A DNA stretch of 64,000 nucleotides from Heracleum sosnowskyi. Its lineage: Eukaryota > Streptophyta > Magnoliopsida > Apiales > Apiaceae. Shown here in pieces: positions 1 through 11,845 of this stretch. A program made the translations under genes and the position numbers. Position 1 is the stretch's first letter; each line of letters begins with the position of its first letter. The DNA lies in NCBI GenBank assembly GCA_030848705.1, contig JAUIZM010000012.1, positions 3,660,679 through 3,724,678 of the forward strand, in the 5' to 3' direction. Below the pieces are notes generated by a model, which was given only the letters and a program-made list of their open reading frames with translations, did no database searches and was not told where the DNA came from.

Positions 1-1628
1 GAACTGTGTGCTGATTAAAAAATAGAGGTTAGTGGGTTGAATTTGAGCTCATCTGTTTGGTTCCAAACTTCCGGTTGAGTTGAAATTAAATCAGAAATAA
101 ACTAATAATTCCATTGCTACTTGCCAATTTAAAACAATTTGAATTTCTCGGGGAGCACTATAACTAGGATAATTAGATTTAACAAGTCAGTCGATAAATT
201 AATTGTACATTTTTTGTACGTTAACATTATTCAAAAATCTTTTATTCGGATAACCGAAAATCGAACCAAGGACAACCGGTTATTATCCCCTCGCGCTTGG
301 ATTTGGAGAATGAAGTTAAAGTACAGATACATATATTCCACCAAATATATATTATTTTATTAATTAAAATAAAATAATGTATGGCCAATGGATATGCTTT
401 AGTACGTGGAAAATTACTGAATAAAAAATATTATCACATATAAAAAAGAGACATGTAGTAATCGTACCTTTTTTACTTTACACTTGTAGGTATCTTACAC
501 GTATTGCTAAATAAAATATAAATAAATACTCGGAATAAAATAGAGAATATATAAAGGCAAGCTAGAATGTTTGTTTGTTTATTAAGAACCATGTGTTTTA
601 ATTACCTTAATTAAAACCCTAGTCTCCTCCTAGTTGGGTTTCCACCGGTTTTTTTCCGGTGGAAATCCAAACCCTTTAATTTGTTTTGTTTATTTTTGTT
701 TCATTCAATAATTTTTTTTTGGGTAAGAACTTCTATCTATTTGATTTTTTTGGTATGTTATTTACATCTTAATCATCGAAACTTTTGGTTTTCTTTCTTC
801 TTCGATTCAAGTGGAGCTTATTGGATTTGAGAGTATACCGAGCATCTCCAATTGTGGTTTTGTTTTTTAGATTTAAAATTTTTTTGTTTCGAATTTCAAT
901 TTGCTTTACTGTGAGTGTTGGTTTTGATTTACTGATTAAAGTTTGTATGAAATTATATTTATGGTCGATAGCTCAAACGGATTATGGCGAAGTAGATTGT
1001 GACAAAACGGGTGCATATAAATATATCATCTTCAAAATATTGCTTAATTGTCTCCTCTTAAAGACAGACGATTTGATCTTTTTTATGTTTGTTCGACTCG
1101 ATCATTTTTTAGATGCCGTGTGACTTTTTATTATTGAATTGACTCCATTTTTCTTAAAAAATGAATGTTTGTTTATATGATACTAATAAAATGATTCCAG
1201 GCCCCACATAGCTCGTTGCCAGCAGGAGATTGGTTATAATATTTAAAGTTTATTCAATTTTAATAATTTGTTGTTTTTACTTATTCTGATCATTTATATA
1301 CGTTCTTATCATGATTACAAATCATTGTTAATTTCAATAACAGAGAAATGTTAGAATACCCAAAAGTATTCTCAAAATGATTCTCGAATTTTTAATTGAC
1401 ATGAATTAATTAATTATATATTTTAAATTTAAAGAGGATTCACGTATATTTATATGCGTTTAACAAATTAAATTATGACACTTGTTATTCGGGAATAAAT
1501 TTGAGAATTATTTCGGGCTTCCTAACAATACTCATTTCAATATTAGTGTCATATCTAATACTTAATTATTTAATCGTCCCGACAAATATTTCATGACAAT
1601 TTATAAATATTTTGTTAGAAAATACATA
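1..1628. other. AT-rich non-coding region, no supported gene
   Basis: No open frame here resembles a known protein; the longest (785-1123) has low-complexity codons and no recognisable motif. A telo-box-like AAACCCTAG lies near 615, followed by a small hairpin. A possible splice donor (GTAAGA, near 723) and acceptor (CCAG, near 1200) could bracket a leader intron of an unrecognised transcript. That reading is inference only. Confidence 0.5.
636..668. repeat. Perfect hairpin with poly-T loop
   Basis: Arms 639-648 (TTTCCACCGG) and 656-665 (CCGGTGGAAA) are perfect reverse complements around a 7-T loop. Three more outer pairs (one of them G-T) extend the stem to 13 bp. It lies just 3' of a telo-box-like AAACCCTAG. 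The function is unknown. Confidence 0.7.
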
Positions 1629-1900
1629 TTCCATCTATCTCTCTCATTTCTTTACACTTTCCTTTTTGGTACGTTCCTCTCATTTCTTTACATATCAAAA
1701 ATAGTAACATTTTATAATATAAAATCCAATTACATTCACTATTTTTCCCCACTATAACTACTTTATACCCACTTTATACATTAAATATTGATTGATCCCA
1801 TCACTTTACTCATTTTTTTTACTTTTTTCTATTAATTTACCCGTTTTCTTAACATCCGTGTCATCCTCTTAATGTAAAGAATTGAGGGGGACCGAGGAAG
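1629..1900. mobile_element. Stowaway-like MITE
   Basis: The left end (about 1627-1656) and the reverse complement of the right end (about 1873-1902) match at roughly 22 of 30 positions, sharing the CATTTCTTTAC-type inner block usual for Tc1/mariner Stowaway elements. TA dinucleotides at 1627-1628 and 1901-1902 fit the 2 bp target duplication. The interior is AT-rich and non-coding, and the CTCTCATTTCTTTACA block occurs twice near the left end. The degenerate termini suggest an old copy. Confidence 0.6.
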
Positions 1901-2099
1901 TACATGACAATATATTTCAGCACGTCTTACGCCCACTTACTTTTGCTCTGGCCAATCGAAATTGACGAAGGAAAAAGGAACTTTACGCAAATATATTTAA
2001 CCACATATACGATAGATTACACATCACAGTGATAGTAGAAATTTTAAGTCCCAAAATTGATACTCCATCCACTTAAACATGATATGTTAAAATGCATGT

Positions 2100-2484
2100 T
2101 TAGAGCATTTTTGATGAAATTGATTAAATTGGTCGGTTAAAATTAAATAAAATATTAATTATATAAATTTTGCTCAATTCGTAAAAGATTGTATTTCAAT
2201 GGAGTTGACTATAATAATTGACTATATTTTAAAAATAACATATTATTAATATTTCAAATTGTTATAAATAGAATATATAATTTTAATATGATAATAGATT
2301 ATGTGAAATTTCATTACAGGTCCGTTCGACAAATATAGCCTGTATGTTGAGATTGACTAAATTTTTAGCTAACAAAAACGTCATATTAAAAAATTGCAAA
2401 ATTTTACAAATAGACTATAATTTTTATTTATGACATATGTCATCCCTTTTTAGTTAAGGGTTTTTTTGGTTTGCGATGCTCTAA
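2100..2484. mobile_element. Possible degenerate MITE with TAGAGCAT termini
   Basis: TAGAGCAT at about 2101 and ATGCTCTA at about 2475 form an 8 bp perfect terminal inverted repeat around about 380 bp of AT-rich non-coding DNA. GAGCATC-type ends are common in plant MITEs. I could not find a convincing target duplication, so the superfamily is left open. Confidence 0.3.
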
Positions 2485-2619
2485 TACACGCATAATTTAT
2501 TGTATTTGCAAAAAAGAGTAGGGTTAGGTACCCAATTTCTTTTTTTTTTTTTTATCAAATGATGTTGTATGAAATCGCAAAATTTATATCAAATTTTTTC
2601 TCAAATAATTTGGCATAAC

Positions 2620-2665
2620 AAATGACGAGTTTTAATTCGTGGGTGCAACGCGTGATTATCCTTTA
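2620..2665 (-). other. Possible Helitron 3' terminus (minus strand)
   Basis: Read on the minus strand, the segment holds CACGCGTTGCACCCACG followed by AATTAAAACTCGT. This resembles plant Helitron 3' ends, where a GC-rich hairpin is followed by an A-rich spacer and CTAGT. The stem and the terminal CTRR are both degenerate, so this is a weak call. Confidence 0.25.
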
Positions 2666-3229
2666 TTTTTGTGTTCACATTAATTTTTGATAAATTTTGA
2701 TACAATTTTTCTGAACAAAATGAGTTAACATTTTATATTAAATCATGCATCTTTCAACGTGTATTTAAGATCCTCTCTGAGAAAAATAAGAAATGTGCAC
2801 AGATCAATCTATATATTCTTAAAGTGTAATGAGGAATTTACCCAATGGGTAAAAAAATTTACCCATGAATCCTATTTGTACTATTTTTCTACTATATTTC
2901 ACAAGATTCATGGACTATCCATTTTGTTGACCCATATACCAAATAATATTATCCTAATTTTGAATTTCAAATTACACATTTATGGTTACAATATCTTCCT
3001 TGATTTTCTCAATCTCTTCCTTCTTTTCTTTTCTTTGTACGTTCGTTTCTCTCTTCTGTTTCTTTTCAAAATTTGCAGCCCTAATCGTGATAGTGGCAAC
3101 TTCTCTGTACAATAATCAAATCTATCTCGCAGAAACTACGTGTTTATGGATTCTCATCGGAGTTCTATCTCAGGTTCTCATTCTGATGTTTAAGTTATTA
3201 TAATACTGTCAATGATATGATGATTTACG
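2666..3229. other. AT-rich leader region upstream of the Helitron gene
   Basis: Non-coding, with a pyrimidine-rich stretch at about 3000-3065 and poly-T runs. It probably holds the promoter or leader of the Helitron Rep/helicase gene. I could not fix a 5' TC terminus. Confidence 0.35.
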
Positions 3230-4503
3230 TCTCTGTATAGGTACAAAACGTCGTGTGCGTGGTCGGAATGTTGAAACAGTCATTCAACTAAGTAATTATG
3301 ATGAAAATCAAGGTATGTTTGATTTTGTTAATCAACTCAAATGTTATAGTCATCAATACAATTAATATGTTTTCATGTTTGACATCCATGTTGTGATTCG
3401 CACGAGAGGTTTTTCATGTTTGACATCCATGTTTTGATTGAATCTGAAGGTACAAATAGAAGAGTTCGTGGAAAAAATGTCAGTAATGTATTGTCAACTG
3501 TTGATTCCACAAACAATAAAGAAAATTTCACTCCAAATGTTGCATCTGTTACTACAAACTTGAGACGATTGCCACAAAGTATTCTGCAGGATCCTGCTAC
3601 ATTGCCATCGGATCATGCAGGAAAAAATATCACTGCAAAAATGGTATTATATCAAGTGTCTATTGTTATCGATTTCAGTTTTCTAATGTCCATATATTCT
3701 AACCTTCTTATTTATGTGAATGTAGTAAGCAAATGTCGAGTTCGTGGCAAAATTGTTGATAACATTATGAGTAATGTATCAAAACAAGCCTACTCCATAC
3801 CTCCTTTGACAACAATAGACCAGAATTCTCAGTCACCGTTTATTTCTCAGTCATCGGGTCTTTCATCATTGGCAAGTGCACATTTCATTATTTCCTTATT
3901 TCTCATTCTACATTTTAATTTAGTCTACAATAAAGAAATTCACACACCAAGTCAGTGTTGTTCCGTTCCTGTCAAAAGTGATGCTAATCTGCATACTATT
4001 AATCAAGATGTTTCACACATTGTCAACAGGTTTAACTATATCAAGTAAATCTGATATGACACCTAGAACTACATTTCACAGTAGACTGGAAACCATTAAT
4101 CTTTCAGGGTTTTTTTAGATTTATCAACTCTGATGCATTATATCTCTTATTTTTTTTGTATTTTTCATACAATCCCAAAAAAACTCACATTATTCATTTT
4201 TTCCCAATTCTGATTAGGTGATATGCAAAGAAATCAAACAAACAAAATTCATAAAAATGCAGATCAATCTGGCCAGAGTACTCTCATCTTTTCCATGCCT
4301 GCCTCCACATTAAAACCTATTAATAAACGTCGACCAGATTACAAGAAACAACATCCACCTGATGAAACAGAGCAACATGTTGCGAAAACAAATTGTGGTA
4401 AAATGTCACCGGTTCCATTTTCAGTAGGTAAAGATGGTGTAAGGAGTAGTTTTGAAGTTGGCGAGACTTCTGGACCAAAAAAATTTAATGAGCGACACTT
4501 TTA
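3230..4503 (+). pseudogene. Putative 5' exons of the Helitron gene with repeated RVRG motif
   Basis: Short open blocks are separated by intron-like AT-rich stretches. Three of them contain the same core: KRRVRGRNV near 3248, NRRVRGKNV near 3456 and KCRVRGKIV near 3733. Each lies just after an acceptor-like TAG/AAG and is followed by a Ser/Thr/Asn-rich stretch. The block at 4223-4503 is Lys/Gln/Pro-rich. Helitron Rep proteins often begin with variable basic low-complexity segments, and these exons lie directly upstream of recognisable Rep sequence on the same strand. Membership in the same gene is inference. No complete frame survives. Confidence 0.4.
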
Positions 4504-4649
4504 GCAGTGAAAGTGATTCATTAGAACAAGGTATTTTTGATATTTGGTCACTCTCTATTATTTGGTTATTTTTAGTTAACTTTATCTGAATACAAATTAC
4601 TTTGCATTTTTAATTTTTTTAAAAATATAAAAAACCAGGTGATTATGAG

Positions 4650-7633
4650 GACCTGGACGATGAAGAGTTTTTCTACACTCAACAAGATTCTTGGAATTGA
4701 TACATGGATATTGGAGCTCCGGACAAGTTATGTGGGAAATGTGAGTCTGTAATATGGAATGAAGAAAGGAACAACAAAGCCACACAGAAAAAAACTCCAA
4801 TTTTCTCTCTTTGTTGTAAAAATGGTCAGGTTGTTCTTGAAAAAGAAAAACAGCCTCCTAAACCTCTCGCAACTCTTCTTACTGGTGGCGTGCATTTTAA
4901 ACATTTCAAGAAAAATATTAGAATATACAATTGTATGTTTGCAATGACCTCTTCTGGTGGTAAGATTGACCATAAAATAAACAGGGGTGGTGCTCCTTAC
5001 TGTTTCAAGCTTCGCGGCACCAATTATCATAATATTGGAAGCTTATTACCACCCGAAGGTGACACTCCTAAATGTTAACTCTATATCTATGACACAGAAG
5101 AAGAAATAAACAATAGAATCAATGTTGTTAATGGTTCAAGTGATGTTGTTGATCCAGAGATTGTTGAGTATTTGTTGTGAATGTTGGATGAACATAACAG
5201 GTTGGTCCATGGATTTCGTATGGCTCAGGAAAGAGTAAAAGAAAATCCAATTGATGAGTTTAAATTGGTTCTTATATCTTCAAGCTCGGCGAGTGGTAGA
5301 CCAAACCATGTTGGACCATCAAATGAGGTTGCTGGATTGATTGTGACGGATGATTATAGCAAGGGATGTAGAGATACTGTTATACATTCAAGAGTGAATG
5401 GATCAGAGAGGATTTATGAAACTGATCCACGCTTTATGCAACTACAATATCTAATTCTTTTTCCGCATGGAGATGTAGGATTTCACCGTGAAATTCCTTT
5501 AAATAAAACTCATAAGCAACCAACGGAAACATCAGAACATTGCGATGTTGATGAGTCTGAAGAAAGAGGACCTCGCGAGAACATCACCATGAAGGAGTAT
5601 TACAATTATAAACTAATGATACGTCCATCAGAAGGTATTAGCATCGCCACTAATTTGCAACACTTATTTAGTTTTAGGTTTTTGATTAAAATTATGTTTT
5701 ATTAATTATATACATATACGTGACATGCTTGACTCCACATTTGGGTGGACGTTTGTGGCAGCAATACATTGTAGATGCATTTACTGCAATTGAGCAATAT
5801 AGATTGGAGTGGATTAGAGAACATCAGACTACTATACGTGTTGATCTATATCATAATATTAGGGATTCAGTACAGAAGGGAGACAATAATCCATCAAAAG
5901 TTGGTAAAACAATTATTCTGCCAGCCTCTTTCACCGGTTACAAGCGTTACATGAACCAGTATTTTAAGGATTCTTTGGCTATTTGTCGAACAATTGGTCA
6001 TCCTTCTTTGTTCCTCACTATGACATGTAACACCAAATGGCCAGAAATTCAACGAATGCTCAAATACCTATCTGGTGTTGATGTTGCTGATGCTCCTGAT
6101 GTCGTTTTAAGAGTATTTAAGTTAAAAGTTGACCAGCTTATCGAATTGGTAAAGAAAAAAAATTATTTTGGTCGCTGCATAGGAGGTAAGTGATGTTATG
6201 AGGTGGTGCTACACACTTTTTGCTACATAATTACCTTATGATTATCGCTAATAGTTGTATCTTTTATTATCGTTTCCGTTTTTGTGTAGTGATGCATGTC
6301 ATTGAGTTTCAAAAACGAGGATTGCCTCATGCCCATATGCTTATATGGTTACATCCTGATGAGGGGCCTAAGACATTTGAACAAATTGACTCTTTAGTTT
6401 CTGCGGAAATTCCAGACCTAGACATTGATCCAGTTGGATATCATGCTGTTAACAATTACATGATCCACGGACCATGTGGTCAAAGGAAAATGTATTAAGC
6501 ATTTTCCTAAGAGGTTAGTTTTCAAATTTTTTTGAAACTTATCAAATTAGTTACAAATGTTTATATTTTTAAAACATTGTTGTTTTATAAGGTATAACTC
6601 TCACACATTCTTTGATGAATGCGGTTTTCCAATCTACAAAAGAAGGAAGACTGGATTATATGTTAAAAAGAAAGGCATTGATTTGGATAATCGTTATGTC
6701 GTCCCATACAACGAGATCTTTTAGTTAGATTTCAATGTCACACGAATATGGAGATATGCAATAGTTCGAGGTCCTTAAAATACCTATTCAAGTACTGTTT
6801 AAAAGGACATGATACCGCTACTATGTTGCTAAAGAAAAAAAAACAAATGGTCCGCATCTTTCTTCCTCCATTCCAGAAAATCCAGAAAAGCGTCCTATTG
6901 ATGAGATCAAACATTATTTGGATGGTAGATATGTTTGTGCATCAGAAGCGGCTTGGAGGATATTTGGTTTTGACATTCATTCACGTTGGCCATCTATCGA
7001 TCGTTTGCCTATACATTTACCAAATGACAAACATGTGTCGTTCAAAACTGGAGCTGTTTTGCAGGAAGTGTGTGATAAAGCCAATTCCAAAAAAAAACAA
7101 GTTAGAAGCTTGGTTTGATGCGAATAGAACATTGCCTGATGCAAAGAACTGGACTTATTCTGAATTTCAAAGTAAGTTTACTTGGCATGCACGACCAGGC
7201 ATGTGGAAAGAAAGGAAAAGAGGTGATGTTATTGGTAGACCTAGTGAGGTCCATTCTTCCAGTGGTGACATTTTATATCTACGAATGCTTTTGCTTCGAA
7301 AAAAGGTGATACATCATACGAGGATCTAAAAAATGTAGATGGTCATGTTCATAAATCATTTAAGGAAGCATGTTCAGCACTTGGTCTTCTTCAGAACGAT
7401 AACCAATGGCATGAGGCTATTTCTGAAAATTCACACACATCCATGCCTCCTCAGTTGCGTGCAATGTTTGTCAATATGTTGACTTATAGTCCAATTTCAG
7501 ATCCTCTCAGGCTTTGGGAAGCTCACTGGCGATGCATGTATGATGACATTATACTGTTGCGAAGACACATGCTTGATGATCATACTTTATTTCTATCTGG
7601 TGATGATGTTCAAAAATATGCTCTTGCAGGTTA
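4650..7633 (+). pseudogene. Helitron replication initiator (Rep, HUH/Y2) region, decayed
   Basis: Family: plant Helitron Rep/helicase, whose Rep part nicks and joins single-stranded DNA during rolling-circle transposition. Seen in order: an N-terminal zinc-like segment (CGKCESVIW then CCKNG) from 4704; the Helitron_like_N domain over 5181-6193; the HUH motif in QKRGLPHAHML at about 6310-6336, after an intron ending TGTGTAG near 6288; and the paired tyrosines of KYLFKY (6781 and 6793). C-terminal Rep sequence continues to 7633. Breaks: stops at 5076-5078 and 5178-5180; a deletion and frame change after HGPCG near 6480 that removes a Cys motif; a stop near 6721; frame changes near 7090 and 7290. 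Several GT-AG introns remain recognisable. It runs into the helicase region on the same strand and is not expected to make active protein. Confidence 0.85.
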
Positions 7634-7745
7634 GGATTTTTACACACGACAAATAATATCATTGTGCATTATTTACTATTGGCTTAATTTGTTGTGGTTC
7701 TAAAATGTTACTTATATTACAAAGTTTATTGTGTTTTTTTTTCAG

Positions 7746-9972
7746 AAATTGAGAAATTGTTAAATGATATCGGAAAGAGTTTGAGAGACTTTTCAACTAT
7801 GCAATTTCCCGGTGAAGCTTATTTCAGAAACTCTGTTAATCGTCTCATTGAAGAAGAAACTGGATACGACGAAGAAGAAATGAAATCACAACATGAAAAA
7901 AACCATAAACTCCTCAATGTTGAACAATGAAATGTTTATGAGGCCATTATAAACAATATAAATGAGGATAAAGGCGGATTTTTTTATGTTTATGGAAGTG
8001 GAGGTTGTGGCAAGACTTTTTTGTGGCAGACTCTATGTTGTCGATTGCGTTCCGAAGGTAAAATTGTACTTCCTGTTGCTTCATGTGGTATAGCAGTTAG
8101 GCCTGTCAATGGATCGGATATCCGACCCGATCCGATCCGTAGCTAAATTAACGGGTATGGATCCTGTAAAAAAAATCCGATCCGTTAAGGGTCCGATCCG
8201 ATAAGGGTCCGATCCGATAACGAGCGGATATGGATTTAGTATGATCCGATCCGATAAGGATCCGATTCGATAAGGATCCGATCCGAATATATTATATTTA
8301 TTTTATATTTTATATATTAATATAATATATATAATATATATTAATTATATGTAAAACATATATAATATATAATATTTTATATAAATAATATTATTTTGAA
8401 ATTTAAATTTGAATTTGTCAATGTATATGTCATAATTTAATTGAATTTCATAAAAAAAATTGAATTAAAAAAATGAACAAAATTATTCTTTTTTAATATA
8501 TTAAACGGGTCGGACCTCCGATCCGATAACCCTAAATCCGAACGGCTCGGGTATGGATCGGCCTAAAAAATATCTGACTCCTGATCCGATCTGATCCGAA
8601 CCCGAAAAATCTTAACGGATTCAGATATGGATTTAGGGTAATCCGATCCGAATCCGACCCGTTGACAGACCTAATAGCAGTGGTGTTGTTGCCTGGTGGA
8701 AGAACTGCGCATTCCCGTTTTCATATTCCTTTGAAACTTGATCAGTATTCTACAACTAGTATAAGACATGGAACTGATATTGCCGAGCTAATTCAACAGA
8801 CTAATCTAATAATTTGGGATGAAGCTCCAATGCAACACCGTCATGCTTTTGAATGCGTAGACCGATCTTTGAGAGATATCATGTCTATTGTTGATAAGAG
8901 AAGATCCAAGAAGCCATTCGGTGGTATCACCGTTGTTTTTGGTGGAGATTTTCGACAAATTTTGCATGTAATTCCAAAGGCAACAAGAGCCGAAGTCGTA
9001 TGTGCTGCTCTAAACAGTTCTAAATTATGGGACTTTTGTCAAGTACATTTACTGAAGCAGAATATGCGGCTACATTCAGGTAATACAGAAGAACAGAATA
9101 AGATCATTGCCGAGTTCAGCAAGTGGTAGCTTGTTGTTGGTGACGGGAGAGTGGAACACGTAACTACTCAATCGGATGTTGGTGAAATGTTGATAAAGAT
9201 ACCAGATCAGTATGTTGTTCACACCTCGGAAGATCCTATTCGGACTCTTTTTGACGTGACTAATCCGAATTTTAGCAACAACATGTCTTCACATTCTTAC
9301 CTGAGATCTAGAGCTATTCTGACACCGCCAAATATTGTGGTAGACGACATCAATAATCAAATCCTTGACAAGATTCCTGGTAAGCTACATACTTATCTTA
9401 GTCAAGATTCTATTGATGATGCTGGTGATGAAGATAACGATTTAGTTGCTGCATTTCCAATTGAGTACTTGAACTCAATAAATATGCCGTCCATTCCCAA
9501 ACATGAGTTAAAAGTAAAAGTTGGAGTCGTAGTTATGCTTATGAGGAATTTGAACCAGATAATGGGATTGTGCAATGGAACCCGAATGATAGTTATTGCA
9601 TGCAAGAAAAATAGTATTGAATGTGAAATCCTTTGTGGCTCTCATGTCGGAACTAAACATTTGATACCAAGGATCGAAATGATGCCAATTGATACCGTAT
9701 GGCCATTTGACTTTAAACGATTTCAGTTTCCGATCCAAATATGTTATGCAATGACAATAAACAAGAGTCAGGGACAGAGCCTTGATAATGTTGGTTTATA
9801 TCTCCCTAGAGCTGATTTTTCGCATGGTCACATCTATGTTGCCATCTCAAGAGTTACAAGGCCGGAAGGTCTTCATATTTTGATTGATAGTGATTCCGGT
9901 GCTACCACAAATGTTACATCCAATGTAGTTTTTGAGGAAATTTTTTACAATCTTCCAAATGTAGATGATTGA
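7746..9972 (+). pseudogene. Helitron PIF1-type helicase region, interrupted by a MITE
   Basis: This is the C-terminal half of the Helitron protein, a superfamily 1B 5'-3' DNA helicase of PIF1 type. It starts after an intron ending TTTCAG at 7745. Visible motifs: Walker A GSGGCGKT (7994-8017); LLPGGRTAHSRF after the MITE; Walker B-like IIWDEAP near 8812; GGDFRQ near 8940; and the C-terminal NKSQGQSLDNVGLYLPR and VAISRVTRPEGL near 9760-9870. It ends at TGA 9970-9972. Breaks: TGA at 7928-7930, the 576 bp MITE at 8098 and TAG at 9127-9129. Apart from these, long stretches stay open (9151-9972), suggesting moderate age. Confidence 0.9.
8098..8673. mobile_element. hAT-type MITE inserted in the helicase exon
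   Basis: The termini TAGGCCTGTCAATGG and TAGGTCTGTCAACGG (reverse complement of the right end) match at 13 of 15 positions. The flanks carry a perfect 8 bp duplication ATAGCAGT (8090-8097 and 8674-8681), the size made by hAT transposases. The interior has no coding capacity: an AT-rich core lies between two arrays of GATCCGATCCGATAAGG-type repeats. Taking out the insert plus one duplication restores the reading frame across the helicase exon, which confirms insertion after the gene formed. Confidence 0.9.
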
Positions 9973-10882
9973 TGTACTCTTTATTTCTTAGATATTGTGG
10001 TTTAATCCTTTTTAATTTGCATTTAAAATAATTTGATCATAATGTTGGAATTGATCATCTTTTATAGATTTGATTTTTTAATAATCAATTACAATTAATG
10101 TATGATATGAAATAAATATTAAAATTATTCAAGTTTCTGTATACCAAGATTACTATATACATGTCAAGTTCAATCAAAAAACCATTTTATAAATGTCAGT
10201 ACAATAAAAAATCAAACGTTTATTAATATACATGTCAATTTATACATGTCAAGTACACTAAAAAACCAGTTTTGTCAAAGTTGTTATAAAAAGAATCTAT
10301 TATAATCATGTGAAATATCAGCTACAATAAAAATATCAATTAGAAATATTTATTTAATTAGAATATCAAGATTCATTAAATCATTATAGGATTCATTTTG
10401 TTTTAATAAATATACGTCAAATATTTCTAAAAATTTGCTAAAATGTTAAATATTGAAATGACATATATTTGATAAGTATCAATCACAAAAATACAACATG
10501 AACAACATGGATATATCTGTTACGGATCATTATCAAAATTTTAAAAGAATCAATCTTATATCAATCCTTATCGAAATCATCAAAGAATCAATCACAAATC
10601 AATTATTAGTTGGACTACAATATCACCAATAAATTTTGGTTTATCATTAGTTATACTCTTTACTATTATAAAACATAAAACCATAACTTACACATTGTAC
10701 TATTCTCTGCATTCTCCTTTTTCTGCAGCATTAAGTCGATAGTAAGTAATACTAACTTTCTTTGTGTATACAATATCTTGATGTCATTGTGTAATGTATT
10801 ACTACTATTCTGTTGTCATATTTTTTGATGATATAATGGTTGTCCCAATGATACTTTATTGTTTCTTATAGCCTCATTGTCA
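9973..10882. other. AT-rich spacer between the helicase and RPA genes
   Basis: No gene seen. The region is strongly AT-rich with loosely repeated ATACATGTCAA words near 10160-10250. The last 150 bp probably hold the promoter and leader of the RPA-like gene, but no firm TATA box can be assigned. Confidence 0.5.
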
Positions 10883-11845
10883 ATGGAGATAATTTTTTTT
10901 GACCGTCTTGAGAACTTAAACCAGTCGACTACTAACTGGAAGATTAAAGTTAGAGTGACGAGGAAGTGGCCCAGTGTTACCAATGAGAGTGGATCATTGA
11001 AGGGCTTCAATCTCATTCTCCTGGATGATGATGTAAACCTTATTTTATCTTTTATGTTTATTCACAGTTTTTTTTTATAAATGTATACAATTGAACCATG
11101 AAATCTGTTTATCTTTTTTGTAGAATAACCATGTTCATGCATTTGCCTATCACAACATTTGGAATGCATTGACAACTGGCACTGTTATTGTGGAAGGAGG
11201 TGTATATGTTTTTTATCACTTTAGTGTGAAGGATGCTGTGGGGAATTTGAAACCGGTCCAATCCAAAAACTGCATTAGGTTTACTAATGCAACTACTGTC
11301 AAGGAAGCTGAAGACGACGACATGATTCCTCACTATAAGTTTGAATTTTTGGATTTGGAAGATTTATTTGCCGAAGCCAATAAATGTCAGTCATGAGAGA
11401 ATCCAGAATTTGCTATAGGTAATTTACTACAAGTACCTAATTCAAATTGTAATATGCATTTTACTTAATATATAACTGGCGCACTCATTCTATTTTTTAT
11501 TTCGTTTGGAAAAAGATATCATTGGAGTTATTGAGGAATATGAGAATCTCAAGCGTATTGACACCAAATTCGGGGACAGAGACATTGTGAAGTTCAGGAT
11601 CTGCGATTCAAGGTTTTTATAACTATCTATATTAGAATTTGTATACATCTAGATCATGCAGTGCGACCTATATTTTACATTTTTTTGTTTTTTTAAATGA
11701 AAATAGCCATGCTCACAAAGTCACTATATAGGGAGATCTTGCTCTTTCTGTTGAGGAAATGTATGTGAAACAACTTGAGAAACCAATTATAGCAATTCTT
11801 ACAAGCACAAAAGTGACCAAGTTCATTAGTAAGAACTTATCCAAC
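10883..11845 (+). pseudogene. RPA70-like gene, 5' half (DNA-binding OB folds)
   Basis: RPA large-subunit proteins bind single-stranded DNA, and plant Helitrons commonly carry RPA70-like genes beside Rep/helicase. The likely start is ATG 10883. Exons by GT-AG signals: 10883-11032, 11124-11418, 11516-11612, and from about 11707 to the insertion at 11845. Exons 1-2 give an OB-fold of DUF223/DBD-A type (KIKVRVTRKWPS, then GFNLILLDDD, NHVHAFAY). Exons 3-4 give a second OB-fold (IIGVIEEYENL, KFRICDSR). Breaks: TGA at 11393-11395, TAG near 11728, a likely 1-base frame change just before the insertion, and insertion of element A after CCAAC (11841-11845). The 3' half resumes at 39045. It is clearly a pseudogene now. 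Confidence 0.8.

Noticed and set aside
785..1123. 112-codon open frame
   Set aside because: Low-complexity Phe/Leu/Ile-rich translation of AT-rich DNA, no ATG start at its first codon, no motif.
8098..8673. GATCCGATCC array as a CRISPR-like or satellite array
   Set aside because: Terminal inverted repeats and an 8 bp duplication show it is a hAT MITE; there are no regular spacers.
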